This document shows, piece after piece, positions 25,226-33,740 of a stretch of 64,000 nucleotides of DNA (positions are counted from its first letter, which is position 1; each line of letters begins with the position of its first letter). The notes below the pieces were generated by a model. The model searched no databases and was not told the origin of the DNA. It saw only the letters and a list, made by a program, of their open reading frames with translations. Made by a program: the position numbers and the translations under genes. The stretch is taken from NCBI RefSeq assembly GCF_008329585.1, contig NZ_NPKP01000001.1, positions 434,001 to 498,000 of the forward strand, in the 5' to 3' direction. Source of the stretch: Mycolicibacterium sp. P9-22 (GTDB lineage: Bacteria > Actinomycetota > Actinomycetes > Mycobacteriales > Mycobacteriaceae).

Positions 25226-26490
25226 CAACAGTGGTGCACGAAGCGGTCCAGCGGACCGTCCTCGACGACGCCCGCGAGCAGCTGGCCAGCGCCGTGGAGA
25301 CGCTCGGCTTCGGCCCGTCCGTGTTCGCGATGCTGGCCGAGCCGCGCCGCGAGATCAGCGTGAGCATCCCGCTGCGCCGCGACGACGGCACCAGCGAGGT
25401 GCTGCGCGGTTACCGCGTGCAGCACAACTACTCGCGCGGTCCCGGCAAGGGCGGGGTGCGCTTCGACGCCCGCGTCGACATCGAAGAGGTGCGCGCGCTG
25501 GCCATGTGGATGACCTGGAAGTGCGCGCTGCTCGACGTGCCCTACGGCGGCGCGAAGGGCGGCGTACGGGTCGATCCGCGCCGGTACAGCACCGCCGAAC
25601 TGGAGCGGATCACCCGCCGCTACACCTCGGAGATCGCACCGCTGATCGGCCCGGACACCGACATCCCGGCGCCCGACATCGGCACCGACGAGCAGACCAT
25701 GGCGTGGATGATGGACACCTACTCCGCGGTCCGCGGTCACACGGTCCTGGGCGTGGTCACGGGCAAGCCGATCGCGCTGGGCGGCTCGCAGGGCCGGGCC
25801 GCCTCGACCTCCCGCGGCGTCGTCGCGGTCGCCGTCGAGGCGCTGGGTCACGCCGGCATCGACGTGCGAGTTGCCCGGGCCGCCGTCCAGGGCTTCGGGA
25901 AGGTGGGCCGCGGTGCAGCCCGTTTCCTGGCCGAGGAGGGTGTGAAGGTGCTCGCCGTGAGTGACGTCTACGGCGGCATCCACGACCGCAGCGGCCTCGA
26001 CATCGCTGCCCTCGAGCGATACGTCGACGAGACCGGCAGCATTGTCGGCTTCCCCGATGCCGAGCCGATCTCGGGCGAGGACGTGCTCACCGCCGACGTC
26101 GACCTGCTGGTCCCGGCCGCGGTCGAGGGCGTGGTGCACGCCGGCAACGCCGGCGAGATCCGAGCCCGGGTGATCGTCGAGGGCGCCAACGGCCCCCTGA
26201 CCGGCGAAGCCGACCGGATCCTCGAGTCGCGCGGCGTGCTGGTCGTGCCCGACATCCTCGCCAACGCCGGCGGCGTGGTCGTGTCCTACTTCGAGTGGGT
26301 GCAGGCCAACCAGTCGTACTGGTGGAGCGAGGGCGAGGTCAACGAACGTCTCGTCGACCGGATGACCCGCGCCTGGCGCGACGTCTTGGGCTACGCCCGG
26401 CAGCGCCGGCTGACCCTGCGCCTGGCCGCCACCTGCATGGCTGTCGAGCGCGTCTACCGAGCCCACGAGCTGAGAGGCCTCTACCCGTGA
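25222..26490 (+). CDS. gdhA: Glutamate dehydrogenase
   Basis: A 422-residue Glu/Leu/Phe/Val dehydrogenase. Lys76 (GPGKGGVRF) and Lys100 (MTWKCALLD) match the substrate-binding lysines and Lys112 (PYGGAKGGV) the catalytic lysine. The dinucleotide fold begins at VQGFGKVGRGAA near residue 217, and the C-terminal IVEGANGPLT and PDILANAGGV segments are conserved. It oxidatively deaminates glutamate to 2-oxoglutarate and ammonia. It is coupled by 4-base overlaps to the aminotransferase before it and the semialdehyde dehydrogenase after it, so here it probably recycles the amino acceptor of the transaminase rather than assimilating ammonia. Confidence 0.9.
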   Translation: MTTVVHEAVQRTVLDDAREQLASAVETLGFGPSVFAMLAEPRREISVSIPLRRDDGTSEVLRGYRVQHNYSRGPGKGGVRFDARVDIEEVRALAMWMTWKCALLDVPYGGAKGGVRVDPRRYSTAELERITRRYTSEIAPLIGPDTDIPAPDIGTDEQTMAWMMDTYSAVRGHTVLGVVTGKPIALGGSQGRAASTSRGVVAVAVEALGHAGIDVRVARAAVQGFGKVGRGAARFLAEEGVKVLAVSDVYGGIHDRSGLDIAALERYVDETGSIVGFPDAEPISGEDVLTADVDLLVPAAVEGVVHAGNAGEIRARVIVEGANGPLTGEADRILESRGVLVVPDILANAGGVVVSYFEWVQANQSYWWSEGEVNERLVDRMTRAWRDVLGYARQRRLTLRLAATCMAVERVYRAHELRGLYP

Positions 26491-27974
26491 CCGACCTGAG
26501 CACCCGATCCGAGGGCGACTCGCTCTCGCGCACCATCGCCTCGCTCGCCGCCGAGCACGGTGTGCTCGTCGGCGGGCAGTGGCGGACCGGCTCGGCCGGG
26601 GCCTTCGACGTGGAGGACCCGGCCACCGGCCGGGTGATCGCCTCCGTCGCCGACGGCGACGCCACGGACGCGGTGGCCGCGGTCGACGCGGCCGCCGGGA
26701 GCCTGCGCGCCTGGGCGGCCGTTCCGCCGCGCGGTCGCAGCGAGTTGCTCAGCCGCGTGCGTGAGCTGATGCTCCGGGACGCCGACCGGCTCGCCGAACT
26801 GATCGCGGCCGAGAACGGTAAGTCGCTGACCGATGCGCGCGGTGAGGTCGGCTATGCCGCCGAGTTCTTCCGGTGGTACGCCGAGGAAGCCGTGCGCCCG
26901 CACGGTGACTACGGCTCCTCGCCGGCAGGCGGGACCCGCACGCTGGTCACCCACAAGCCGGTCGGCGTCGCCGCCCTCGTGACGCCGTGGAACTTCCCGG
27001 CCGCGATGGCCACCCGCAAGATCGCGCCGGCCCTCGCCGCGGGCTGCACCGTCGTGCTCAAGCCCGCCGGCGAGACCCCACTGACGGCCCTGGCGATCGC
27101 TCGGCTGATGGCCGAGGCGGGGATCCCTGACGGCGTGGTCAACGTGGTGCCCGGCACCGATGCCGCAGCCATCGTGACGGCGTGGCTCGCGGACCCCCGG
27201 GTCCGCAAGATCTCCTTCACCGGGTCCACCGGGGTTGGCCGGATCCTGCTGGGTCAGGCCGCCGACCGGGTGGTGAACACCTCCATGGAGCTCGGCGGCA
27301 ACGCGCCCTTCGTGGTGAGCGCCGGCGCCGACATCGCCGCTGCGGTCGAGGGCGCGATGCTCGCCAAGTTCCGCAACGGCGGTCAGGCCTGCACCGCGGC
27401 CAACCGCTTCTACGTCCACGCCGACGTGGCCGAGGAGTTCATCGGCCGCTTCGGTGCGGCGGTGGAGGCGCTGCTTGTCGGCCCCGCCGAGGAGGGCAGC
27501 GATATCGGCCCGCTCATCTCCGCCAAGGCGCTGGCAGGTGTCACTCGGCTCGTCGACGCGGCGGTGGAGCGCGGCGCCACCATCGCGCACCGCGCCGCGG
27601 TGCCCGAGAGCAGCAGCGGCCACTTCTATCCGCCGCTGTTACTCACCGGCCTCTCCGCCGACGACCCGCTCCTCGGCGAGGAGATCTTCGGTCCGGTGGC
27701 CCCGATCGTCGTCTGGAACGACCTCGACGAGCTGTTGGCCACCGTCAACGACACCGAATACGGCCTCGCGGCATACGTCTTCGGCGAGCTGGCCGAGGCG
27801 CTGCGCATCGGGGAGGCGCTCGAGGCCGGCATGGTGGGCGTCAACCGGGGCCTGGTCTCCGACCCGTCGGCCCCCTTCGGCGGCGTCAAGCAGAGCGGGA
27901 TCGGGCGCGAGGGCGCCCGCGCCGGCCTCGAGGAGTACCTCGAGACGCAGTACCTCAGCGTCGACTGGAGCTGA
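26487..27974 (+). CDS. gabD: GabD-type succinate/glutarate-semialdehyde dehydrogenase
   Basis: A 495-residue NAD(P)-dependent aldehyde dehydrogenase with general base Glu268 (MELGGNAPF), nucleophile Cys302 (GGQACTAANRF), cofactor motif TPWNFPAAM and LKPAGETPL. It opens with GTG at 26487, overlapping the stop of the glutamate dehydrogenase gene, and GAGAGG lies 9 bases upstream. It would convert the semialdehyde made by the aminotransferase to succinate (from GABA) or glutarate (from 5-aminovalerate). A paralogue at 5186-6682 serves the lactone-type operon. Confidence 0.9.
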   Translation: MTDLSTRSEGDSLSRTIASLAAEHGVLVGGQWRTGSAGAFDVEDPATGRVIASVADGDATDAVAAVDAAAGSLRAWAAVPPRGRSELLSRVRELMLRDADRLAELIAAENGKSLTDARGEVGYAAEFFRWYAEEAVRPHGDYGSSPAGGTRTLVTHKPVGVAALVTPWNFPAAMATRKIAPALAAGCTVVLKPAGETPLTALAIARLMAEAGIPDGVVNVVPGTDAAAIVTAWLADPRVRKISFTGSTGVGRILLGQAADRVVNTSMELGGNAPFVVSAGADIAAAVEGAMLAKFRNGGQACTAANRFYVHADVAEEFIGRFGAAVEALLVGPAEEGSDIGPLISAKALAGVTRLVDAAVERGATIAHRAAVPESSSGHFYPPLLLTGLSADDPLLGEEIFGPVAPIVVWNDLDELLATVNDTEYGLAAYVFGELAEALRIGEALEAGMVGVNRGLVSDPSAPFGGVKQSGIGREGARAGLEEYLETQYLSVDWS

Positions 27975-28110
27975 GCCCGGATCCTGCCGACCGCGACACC
28001 ACCGCCGCCCCCGGTTGACCCCCCGATCTGGGGTGCACCCGAACGGGATCCGACGGCACCATGGTCGCGTTGACCGAGACGCAACTGCCCACAGGAATGA
28101 GGAGTCGACG
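27975..28110. promoter_or_regulatory. Leader of the FGGY kinase gene
   Basis: This 136-bp gap marks the return from the GC-rich block to ordinary composition. It contains CCCC/GGGG arms around 28021-28036 that could form a terminator for the gab-type operon, and a TTGACC hexamer at 28073-28078. No clear -10 was found. Confidence 0.25.
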
Positions 28111-29607
28111 ATGACGCCGACCGGGCGCCTGATGCGCTCAACGGGTCCGCTGTGGCTCGGAGTGGACCTGGGCACCCAACAGGCACGCGCGCTCGTCGTC
28201 GACGATGACGGACACGTGTTCGGAGCGGGATCGGCGCCGCTGACGAGCACCCGCGGGGCCGGCCGCCATGAGCAAGATCCCCGGCAATGGTGGGCCGCGG
28301 TCGCCGACGCGACCAGAGCGGCACTGGCGGGCCTGCCCGCGGACGCGGTAGCGGCCCTCGCGGTCACCGCCACGTCCGGCTCGGTACTGCTCGTCGACAG
28401 CGCCGGAAATCCTCGCACGGAGGCGTTGATGTACGACGATGCGCGCGCGGTTGCGGAAGCGGGCGCCGTCGACGATGCCGGCGCGGCACTCTGGCGTTCC
28501 CTCGGGTACACCCATATGCAGCCCACCTGGGCATTGCCGAAGCTGTTGTGGCTGCTGAACAGACAACCGGAACTGGTCGACGATGCGACCCGGCTGTGCC
28601 ACCAGGCCGACCTGATCACGGCTCGGTTCGTCGGTCATCTCGTCCCCACGGACGCCAGCAATGCGCTGAAATCCGGATACGACCTTGTCCGGGAGCGGTG
28701 GCCCGACGAGGTGTTGACCATCCTCGGAATCCCGCCACAGCTGCTGCCTGCAGTGGTTCGGCCCGGCACGGTGCTCGGCCGGGTCGGTCCCGATGCCGCC
28801 GCGTTGACCGGGGTGCCCGCCGGAATACCGGTGGTGGCCGGGATGACCGATGGTTGTGCGGCCCAACTCGGTGCGGGTTGCGTCGGGATCGGCTCCTGGA
28901 ATTCCGTTCTCGGCACCACCTTGGTGCTCAAAGGCGTTTCAGCCCAGCTGATTCACGACCCGGCCGGTTCGCTCTACTGTCATCGCGGCCCCGACGGAAC
29001 GTGGCTGCCCGGAGGCGCTTCGAACTGCGGGGCAGGGGTGGTGACCGAGTGGTTCCCGGGTGCCGACCTTGCTGACCTGACCGCGAGGGCGGCGAGGTTG
29101 CCCATCGGCCCGATGGCGTACCCGCTTCTCGCGCAGGGCGAGAGGTTCCCTTTCCGGGCACTGGATGCCGAGACGTTCCTGCTCGGTCGGCCCGCCACCG
29201 GCCCAGGCGTGTTCGCCGCCCTGCTCCTCGGTGTCGCATGCCTGGAACGGCTCTGTTTCGACCGGGTCACCATGCTGGGTGCCCCGACGCACGGCACCCT
29301 GACCTTCACCGGCGGGGCGTCCCGCAACGAGTACTGGTCGCAGATGCGGACCGACATGCTCGGCAGGCAGGTCCACATACCCGAACAGAACGAACCGGCC
29401 CTGGGAATGGCGATTCTCGCCGCGACCTCGAGTGGCCGGTCCGCCAACGAAGCCGTCGCGACCATGGTGCGCCGGCGGGGCGAACGCACACCGAACACCG
29501 CACGGGCATCCGAACTGACCGGGCATTACGCCCAGTTTCTGGAAGCGCTGACAACGCGCGGCTGGCTGGACAATGCCACGGCGACCTATGCCGCGGCGAG
29601 GCTGTAG
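28111..29607 (+). CDS. FGGY-family carbohydrate kinase
   Basis: A 498-residue sugar kinase of the FGGY family. The first ATP-binding motif is LGVDLGTQQARALVVD near residue 16, the sugar-binding YDDARAVAEAG lies near residue 108, and the second-domain adenosine motif is FTGGASRNEYWSQM. These enzymes phosphorylate xylulose, ribulose, glycerol or related sugars. ATG 28111 follows a GAGGAG site by 7 bases. It is monocistronic, divergently unrelated to the gab block, and converges with the hydrogenase operon with only 8 bases between stops. A link to the SIS isomerase of that operon, or to ribulose phosphates of the Calvin cycle, is possible but unproven. Confidence 0.85.
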   Translation: MTPTGRLMRSTGPLWLGVDLGTQQARALVVDDDGHVFGAGSAPLTSTRGAGRHEQDPRQWWAAVADATRAALAGLPADAVAALAVTATSGSVLLVDSAGNPRTEALMYDDARAVAEAGAVDDAGAALWRSLGYTHMQPTWALPKLLWLLNRQPELVDDATRLCHQADLITARFVGHLVPTDASNALKSGYDLVRERWPDEVLTILGIPPQLLPAVVRPGTVLGRVGPDAAALTGVPAGIPVVAGMTDGCAAQLGAGCVGIGSWNSVLGTTLVLKGVSAQLIHDPAGSLYCHRGPDGTWLPGGASNCGAGVVTEWFPGADLADLTARAARLPIGPMAYPLLAQGERFPFRALDAETFLLGRPATGPGVFAALLLGVACLERLCFDRVTMLGAPTHGTLTFTGGASRNEYWSQMRTDMLGRQVHIPEQNEPALGMAILAATSSGRSANEAVATMVRRRGERTPNTARASELTGHYAQFLEALTTRGWLDNATATYAAARL

Positions 29608-29615
29608 GCGCCGCT

Positions 29616-30440
29616 CTACCTCGTGATCACCAACCCGGGATCGAACTGCGCCCGCGTGCGCACCGAAGTGGACGCGGCCGACACGAGCATTCCGGCGTCT
29701 GAATCATGGCCCTTGGGGAAGGTGATGGCGGCACTGTCGGGATCCTCGCGGTGCGCCATCAGCCAGTCGTACAGCAGCCAATCCAGTGCGCAGGCCACGG
29801 TCAGTGGGTCGGCCTCGGCGCCACTGCGCACGCACCCTTCGATGACGTCCCGGTGCTCGCGCCGCGCGGCGTCCTTGTTCACACCGGAGCTGTCGAACAG
29901 CATGGTGGACAACGTCAGTGGATAGCGCTGTCCGGTTTCGGACCGAAGGATCCATCGACCGCCCTTCCAGGGCACGCTCGGATCGACCAACTGCATCTCG
30001 CCGTAGCCGGCGATGACCCCGATGGGTGCTTCATCGAGTTCACCGTCCAGGGGAGCCGGCCCCAGCAGCTCGAGAGCGAATCGCGCGCAGATCGAGAAGA
30101 GCGCCGCTGTGCCGATGATCTTGCCGGCCCGCACATCCGGTATCACAGCGCACGCGTCGGCAGATGACGCGTATTCGTACACCAGCCGGTCCAGGCACTG
30201 GTAGAGGGCGGCAAGGTCGTCGCGTTCCTGCGGGGTGGGGAGCTTGCCGCCGCCCAGCAGTTCACCGAATCGCCCGGCGGCGATGATCAACGCGTCGTCG
30301 AGTGCCTCGAGGTGAGTCGCGACGAGGCGATCGGGCTCGTCATCGCCGGCCACGAGATCCTGGAGTGGGCTGGGCACGCCGGCGGAATCGGCCCAGTAGA
30401 AACCGATCTGATCGTCGGTCTGCACGATGCGCGGTCTCAT
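29616..30440 (-). CDS. Uncharacterised protein, last gene of the hydrogenase operon
   Basis: A 274-residue soluble protein I do not recognise. It opens MRPRIVQTDDQIGFYWADS, has no signal peptide or clear membrane segment, and includes an alpha-helical stretch around HLEALDDALIIAAGRFGELL and the strand-rich GKIIGTAALFSICARFALEL. The start at 30440 overlaps the stop of the DUF6390 gene (TGATG), so it is translationally coupled to it. As the distal gene of a 17-gene operon devoted to the hydrogenase, it is probably an assembly or regulatory accessory. No metal-binding cysteine motif is visible. Confidence 0.7.
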   Translation of the reverse strand: MRPRIVQTDDQIGFYWADSAGVPSPLQDLVAGDDEPDRLVATHLEALDDALIIAAGRFGELLGGGKLPTPQERDDLAALYQCLDRLVYEYASSADACAVIPDVRAGKIIGTAALFSICARFALELLGPAPLDGELDEAPIGVIAGYGEMQLVDPSVPWKGGRWILRSETGQRYPLTLSTMLFDSSGVNKDAARREHRDVIEGCVRSGAEADPLTVACALDWLLYDWLMAHREDPDSAAITFPKGHDSDAGMLVSAASTSVRTRAQFDPGLVITR

Positions 30441-31186
30441 CAGCGCAACCAACGCAAGCGGCGGTTGGTGGCCTGCAACTGCTGTTGCGTACTCGTTTCC
30501 AGCGCGGAGAACTGTTCGGAGGTCAGCCGGGCGCATACCCGCCCCCAATGCATCGCGACGAGATCGCCCGTCTTCACCGGAGTGTCCGTCGGCGCTTCCT
30601 CACCGACATCCACCCGAACGGTGGACTCGGCGGGCAGCGACAACGCCGAACCGTTCCAGGCCAGTTTGCGACACTCCACGACGGCCGTCACACCATCACT
30701 GGAAAGTACGGTGCCCCAGGTAATCCGGCAATTGTCCAAGACCGCCAACGGGTGCTCGTCCATACCTTTACCCAGCAGCCGGGTCCACGGGTACACACCC
30801 AGGACATGGAAGCCGTGGTTCGGTGCGGCCTCCTCGGCGAGGTCGGCGCTCAGGTGCGCCCAATAGTGGCCGGCCTGAGGGCCGATCACCCCGAGCAGCG
30901 CCGCGGTGAACGCGTGCGGGTCCAGCTCCGCGCCCACCCCGCCGCCGAGCCAGTACGATTCGACGATCCGGTGATCCAGCGGGTCGGGGATTCCCGTCAT
31001 CCGGGACAGCACGACCAGATAAGGCCAAGCGCCGGTGAATTGCCTTGCTGCGCGCTCGATATCAGCACGAGTACCGCCGACCAGCCGTGATGCGTCCGAC
31101 GGTCCGCAGTAGCCCAGCCGGTTCGGGGCATATGCATAGTGCGCGAACATCAGTGCGCCGTCGGTGCCGGTGGCACCGCCGGTCAC
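30440..31186 (-). CDS. DUF6390-family hydrogenase-associated protein
   Basis: A 248-residue protein that I place in the DUF6390 family from its opening (ALMFAHYAYAPNRLGYCGP), the LDHRIVESYWLGGGVG segment and a central PNHGFHVLGVYPWTRLLG. The second half carries conserved CRITWGTVLS and CRKLAWNG strands. The family occurs in actinobacterial hydrogenase clusters and has no assigned function known to me. It overlaps hypD by 4 bases and the last gene by 1 base. A role in cofactor assembly or enzyme stabilisation is a guess from context only. Confidence 0.65.
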   Translation of the reverse strand: MTGGATGTDGALMFAHYAYAPNRLGYCGPSDASRLVGGTRADIERAARQFTGAWPYLVVLSRMTGIPDPLDHRIVESYWLGGGVGAELDPHAFTAALLGVIGPQAGHYWAHLSADLAEEAAPNHGFHVLGVYPWTRLLGKGMDEHPLAVLDNCRITWGTVLSSDGVTAVVECRKLAWNGSALSLPAESTVRVDVGEEAPTDTPVKTGDLVAMHWGRVCARLTSEQFSALETSTQQQLQATNRRLRWLR

Positions 31187-32328
31187 GTCGGCGCACCGTG
31201 GCCGATGAGCGTGGCGGCATCACGGTGCAGCCGGCCGAAGTTGTAGTAGGCCGCGCAGGCGCCTTCCGGGGAGACCATGCACGTGCCGATCGGCGTTTCC
31301 GGTGTGCACGCCGTGCCGAACACCTTGCATTCCCATGGCTTCAGCACGCCTTTGAGCACTTCGCCGCACTGGCAGGCCTTCGGGTCGGCCACCCGGACGC
31401 CGGGCAGCGCGAACCGCTGCTCGGCATCGAACTGTGCCAACTCGTCGCGCAACCGCAGGGCACTTTGCGAGATGAAACCCAGACCGCGCCATTCGAAGTG
31501 CGGGCGCACCGCGAAGACCTCGCTCATCAGTGCCAGCGCGGCCGGGTTGCCCTCCTCGTGGACGACCCTGGAGTACTGGTTCTCCACCTCGCAGCGGCCC
31601 TCCCGGATCTGCCGGAGCAGCATCGCGATCGAGGCCAGGATGTCCAGCGGTTCGAAACCGGCTACCACCAATGGTTTCTTGTACACCGCAGGCACGAACC
31701 GATACGGCCGGTTGCCGACCACCGTGGAGACGTGGCCGGGCCCGAGGAAACCCGACAGACGCAGATCGGGGGACTCCAATATCGCCTTGATCGGCGGAAC
31801 GATCGTGACGTGATTGCAGAAAACGGTGAAGTTCGGCACGGCGAGTTCGCGGGCGCGCACCACGGTCACCGCGGTGGACGGCGCGGTGGTCTCGAAGCCG
31901 ATGGCAAAGAACACCACCTGCTTGTCGGGGTTGTCGACGGCGATCTTCAGCGCGTCCAGGGGCGAGTAGACGAAGCGTACGTCGGCACCGTTGGCCTTGG
32001 CGTCCAGCAGGCTGCCATTGGATCCGGGGACGCGCATCATGTCACCGAAGCAGGTGAAGATGACCCCCGGCCGCTGGGCCAGCCAGATGGCGTCATCGAC
32101 ACGTCCCATCGGAATCACACACACCGGGCAGCCCGGACCGTGCACCAGCTCCACATTGGCGGGCAGCAGATGTTCGATACCGTGCCGATAGATGGTGTGG
32201 GTATGTCCGCCACACACCTCCATGAACTTGAAGTGTTCGTCGGGTCCGCCGGCGCCGGCCAGTGCGGTGATGGCGGACAATAACTTTCGCGCTGCCGCGG
32301 GGTCGCGGAACTCGTCAACGAAACGCAT
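31183..32328 (-). CDS. hypD: Hydrogenase formation protein HypD
   Basis: A 381-residue iron-sulfur scaffold protein that, with HypC, carries the Fe(CN)2CO unit during [NiFe] active-site assembly. The family motifs are all present: EVCGGHTHTI near residue 38, HGPGCPVCV near residue 64, FTCFGDMMRVPGS, FAIGFETTAPST and GFLGPGHVS; the C-terminal cysteines for the 4Fe-4S cluster are in CQCGEVLKG and GTACTPETPIGTCMV. ATG 32328 is preceded by GGAGA; the longer frame from 32394 has no good site. It follows hypC by 13 bases. Confidence 0.95.
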   Translation of the reverse strand: MRFVDEFRDPAAARKLLSAITALAGAGGPDEHFKFMEVCGGHTHTIYRHGIEHLLPANVELVHGPGCPVCVIPMGRVDDAIWLAQRPGVIFTCFGDMMRVPGSNGSLLDAKANGADVRFVYSPLDALKIAVDNPDKQVVFFAIGFETTAPSTAVTVVRARELAVPNFTVFCNHVTIVPPIKAILESPDLRLSGFLGPGHVSTVVGNRPYRFVPAVYKKPLVVAGFEPLDILASIAMLLRQIREGRCEVENQYSRVVHEEGNPAALALMSEVFAVRPHFEWRGLGFISQSALRLRDELAQFDAEQRFALPGVRVADPKACQCGEVLKGVLKPWECKVFGTACTPETPIGTCMVSPEGACAAYYNFGRLHRDAATLIGHGAPT

Positions 32329-32341
32329 GTTGGTCTCCAGC

Positions 32342-32614
32342 TCAGATGATGGCGGATGAATCGAATGCTTGAATCTCGTCGGAATAGGCGTCACCGAGTT
32401 TCTGAACGGCCGCGAGCGTCAACAGCGCCTCGGACTCGTCGATCCTGGCCATCGCGAAGCCGACGTGGACCAGTACCCAGTCGTCGGGTTCTGGCATGTC
32501 CTTTTCCAACAAGCGCACGCTGATCACCCGGCGCACACCGCTCACGTCGACCTTGGCCAAACAATTGGCGACATCGGTGATCTCGATGATCCGTCCCGGA
32601 ATTCCCAAACACAT
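32342..32614 (-). CDS. hypC: Hydrogenase assembly chaperone HypC (copy 1)
   Basis: A 90-residue HypC with the invariant MCLGIPGRI N-terminus; Cys2 binds the iron during cofactor transfer from HypD to the large-subunit precursor. The middle VLVHVGFAMARIDESEA segment is also diagnostic. It sits between hypE and hypD. A second HypC (35129-35377) and a HypC domain at the end of a SIS fusion (34416-35132) lie in the same operon. Confidence 0.93.
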   Translation of the reverse strand: MCLGIPGRIIEITDVANCLAKVDVSGVRRVISVRLLEKDMPEPDDWVLVHVGFAMARIDESEALLTLAAVQKLGDAYSDEIQAFDSSAII

Positions 32615-32627
32615 GACGTGACCTTCC

Positions 32628-33740
32628 TCAGCAGATGCGGGGTAGTGGGTCGCCGACGAGCATGTCCACGATGCGCGTGCCACCGAAAGCGGTTCGCAAT
32701 ACGACGGTGGCGCCGGGTTCCTCGGCGATGTGGCCGATCTCGATGGCCTCGCCGCCCCCCGGCTGGGCCCGCAGCGCGGCCAGCGCGGCATCGACTTCGT
32801 CGGACGCGACGACGGCAAGAAACTTGCCCTCATTGGCCACGTACAACGGGTCGATGCCCAGCATCTCGCACGCCCCGGCGACCTCCGGCCGCACCGGGAG
32901 CCGATTCTCCTCCAGCACCACCGCCAGTCCGCTCGCCTGCGCCAGTTCGTTACAGACCGTTCCGACGCCGCCGCGGGTGGGGTCCCGCAGCCACCGGGTC
33001 GAGGGTGCCGCGGCCAGCAGGCTTTCGACCAGTCCGCTCACCGACGCGGTATCGGATTCGATATCTGCCTCGATCGCCAGATCCCCGCGGGCCAGCATCA
33101 CCGCCATGCCATGGTCGCCGATGGTGCCGGAGAGGAGCAGTCTGTCACCGGGCAGCACCTTGTCAGCGGTCAGTTCCCGTCCGGCAGGCACAAGCCCGGC
33201 GCCGGCCGTCGTGATGTACAGCCCGTCGGCGGCGCCGCGTGGCACGACTTTCGTGTCGCCGGTGACGATCTGGACCGACGCGGCACGGGCCGCGGACGCC
33301 ATGTCCGCGACGATGTCCTTGAGGTCGGCAATCGGAAAACCCTCTTCGAGCACGAATGCCGCCGTGAGCCAGGACGGAACGGCACCGACCATGGCCAGAT
33401 CGTTGAGGGTGCCGTGCACCGCCAGATGCCCGATCGAGCCGCCGGGGAAGCGAAGCGGCTGCACCACGAACGAGTCGGTCGAGAACGCGATCCGCCGGCC
33501 GCCGGGCAGGTCGATCACCGCGCCGTCACCGAGCGAGTCCAGGTGTGGATTACGAAACGCCTCGACGAAGACCGCATCGACGAGCGCAGCCGACGACTTG
33601 CCGCCCGCGCCGTGGGCGAGGGTGACGACAGTGTCCCGCAGCCGGGGTCGCCGCCTGCGGAACGCCTCGATCCGTTCGATCACCTCACCTTCCCGGAACG
33701 ATGGCCCCGAGGAGAGATATTCGGCTACGTGTTCGGTCAT
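32628..33740 (-). CDS. hypE: Hydrogenase maturation protein HypE
   Basis: A 370-residue AIR-synthase-like protein that dehydrates the thiocarboxamide made by HypF to the cyanide ligand of the [NiFe] site. The signature LAHGAGGKSS near residue 40, the ATP-binding STDSFVVQP and the invariant C-terminal Pro-Arg-Ile-Cys, which carries the cyano group, are all present. ATG 33740 overlaps the stop of the SIS gene (ATGA); a longer frame from 33839 lies inside that gene. Confidence 0.95.
   Translation of the reverse strand: MTEHVAEYLSSGPSFREGEVIERIEAFRRRRPRLRDTVVTLAHGAGGKSSAALVDAVFVEAFRNPHLDSLGDGAVIDLPGGRRIAFSTDSFVVQPLRFPGGSIGHLAVHGTLNDLAMVGAVPSWLTAAFVLEEGFPIADLKDIVADMASAARAASVQIVTGDTKVVPRGAADGLYITTAGAGLVPAGRELTADKVLPGDRLLLSGTIGDHGMAVMLARGDLAIEADIESDTASVSGLVESLLAAAPSTRWLRDPTRGGVGTVCNELAQASGLAVVLEENRLPVRPEVAGACEMLGIDPLYVANEGKFLAVVASDEVDAALAALRAQPGGGEAIEIGHIAEEPGATVVLRTAFGGTRIVDMLVGDPLPRIC

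Noticed and set aside
24841..26466. 541-residue open frame on the minus strand
   Set aside because: It is the antisense shadow of the glutamate dehydrogenase and aminotransferase genes; no family features are visible.
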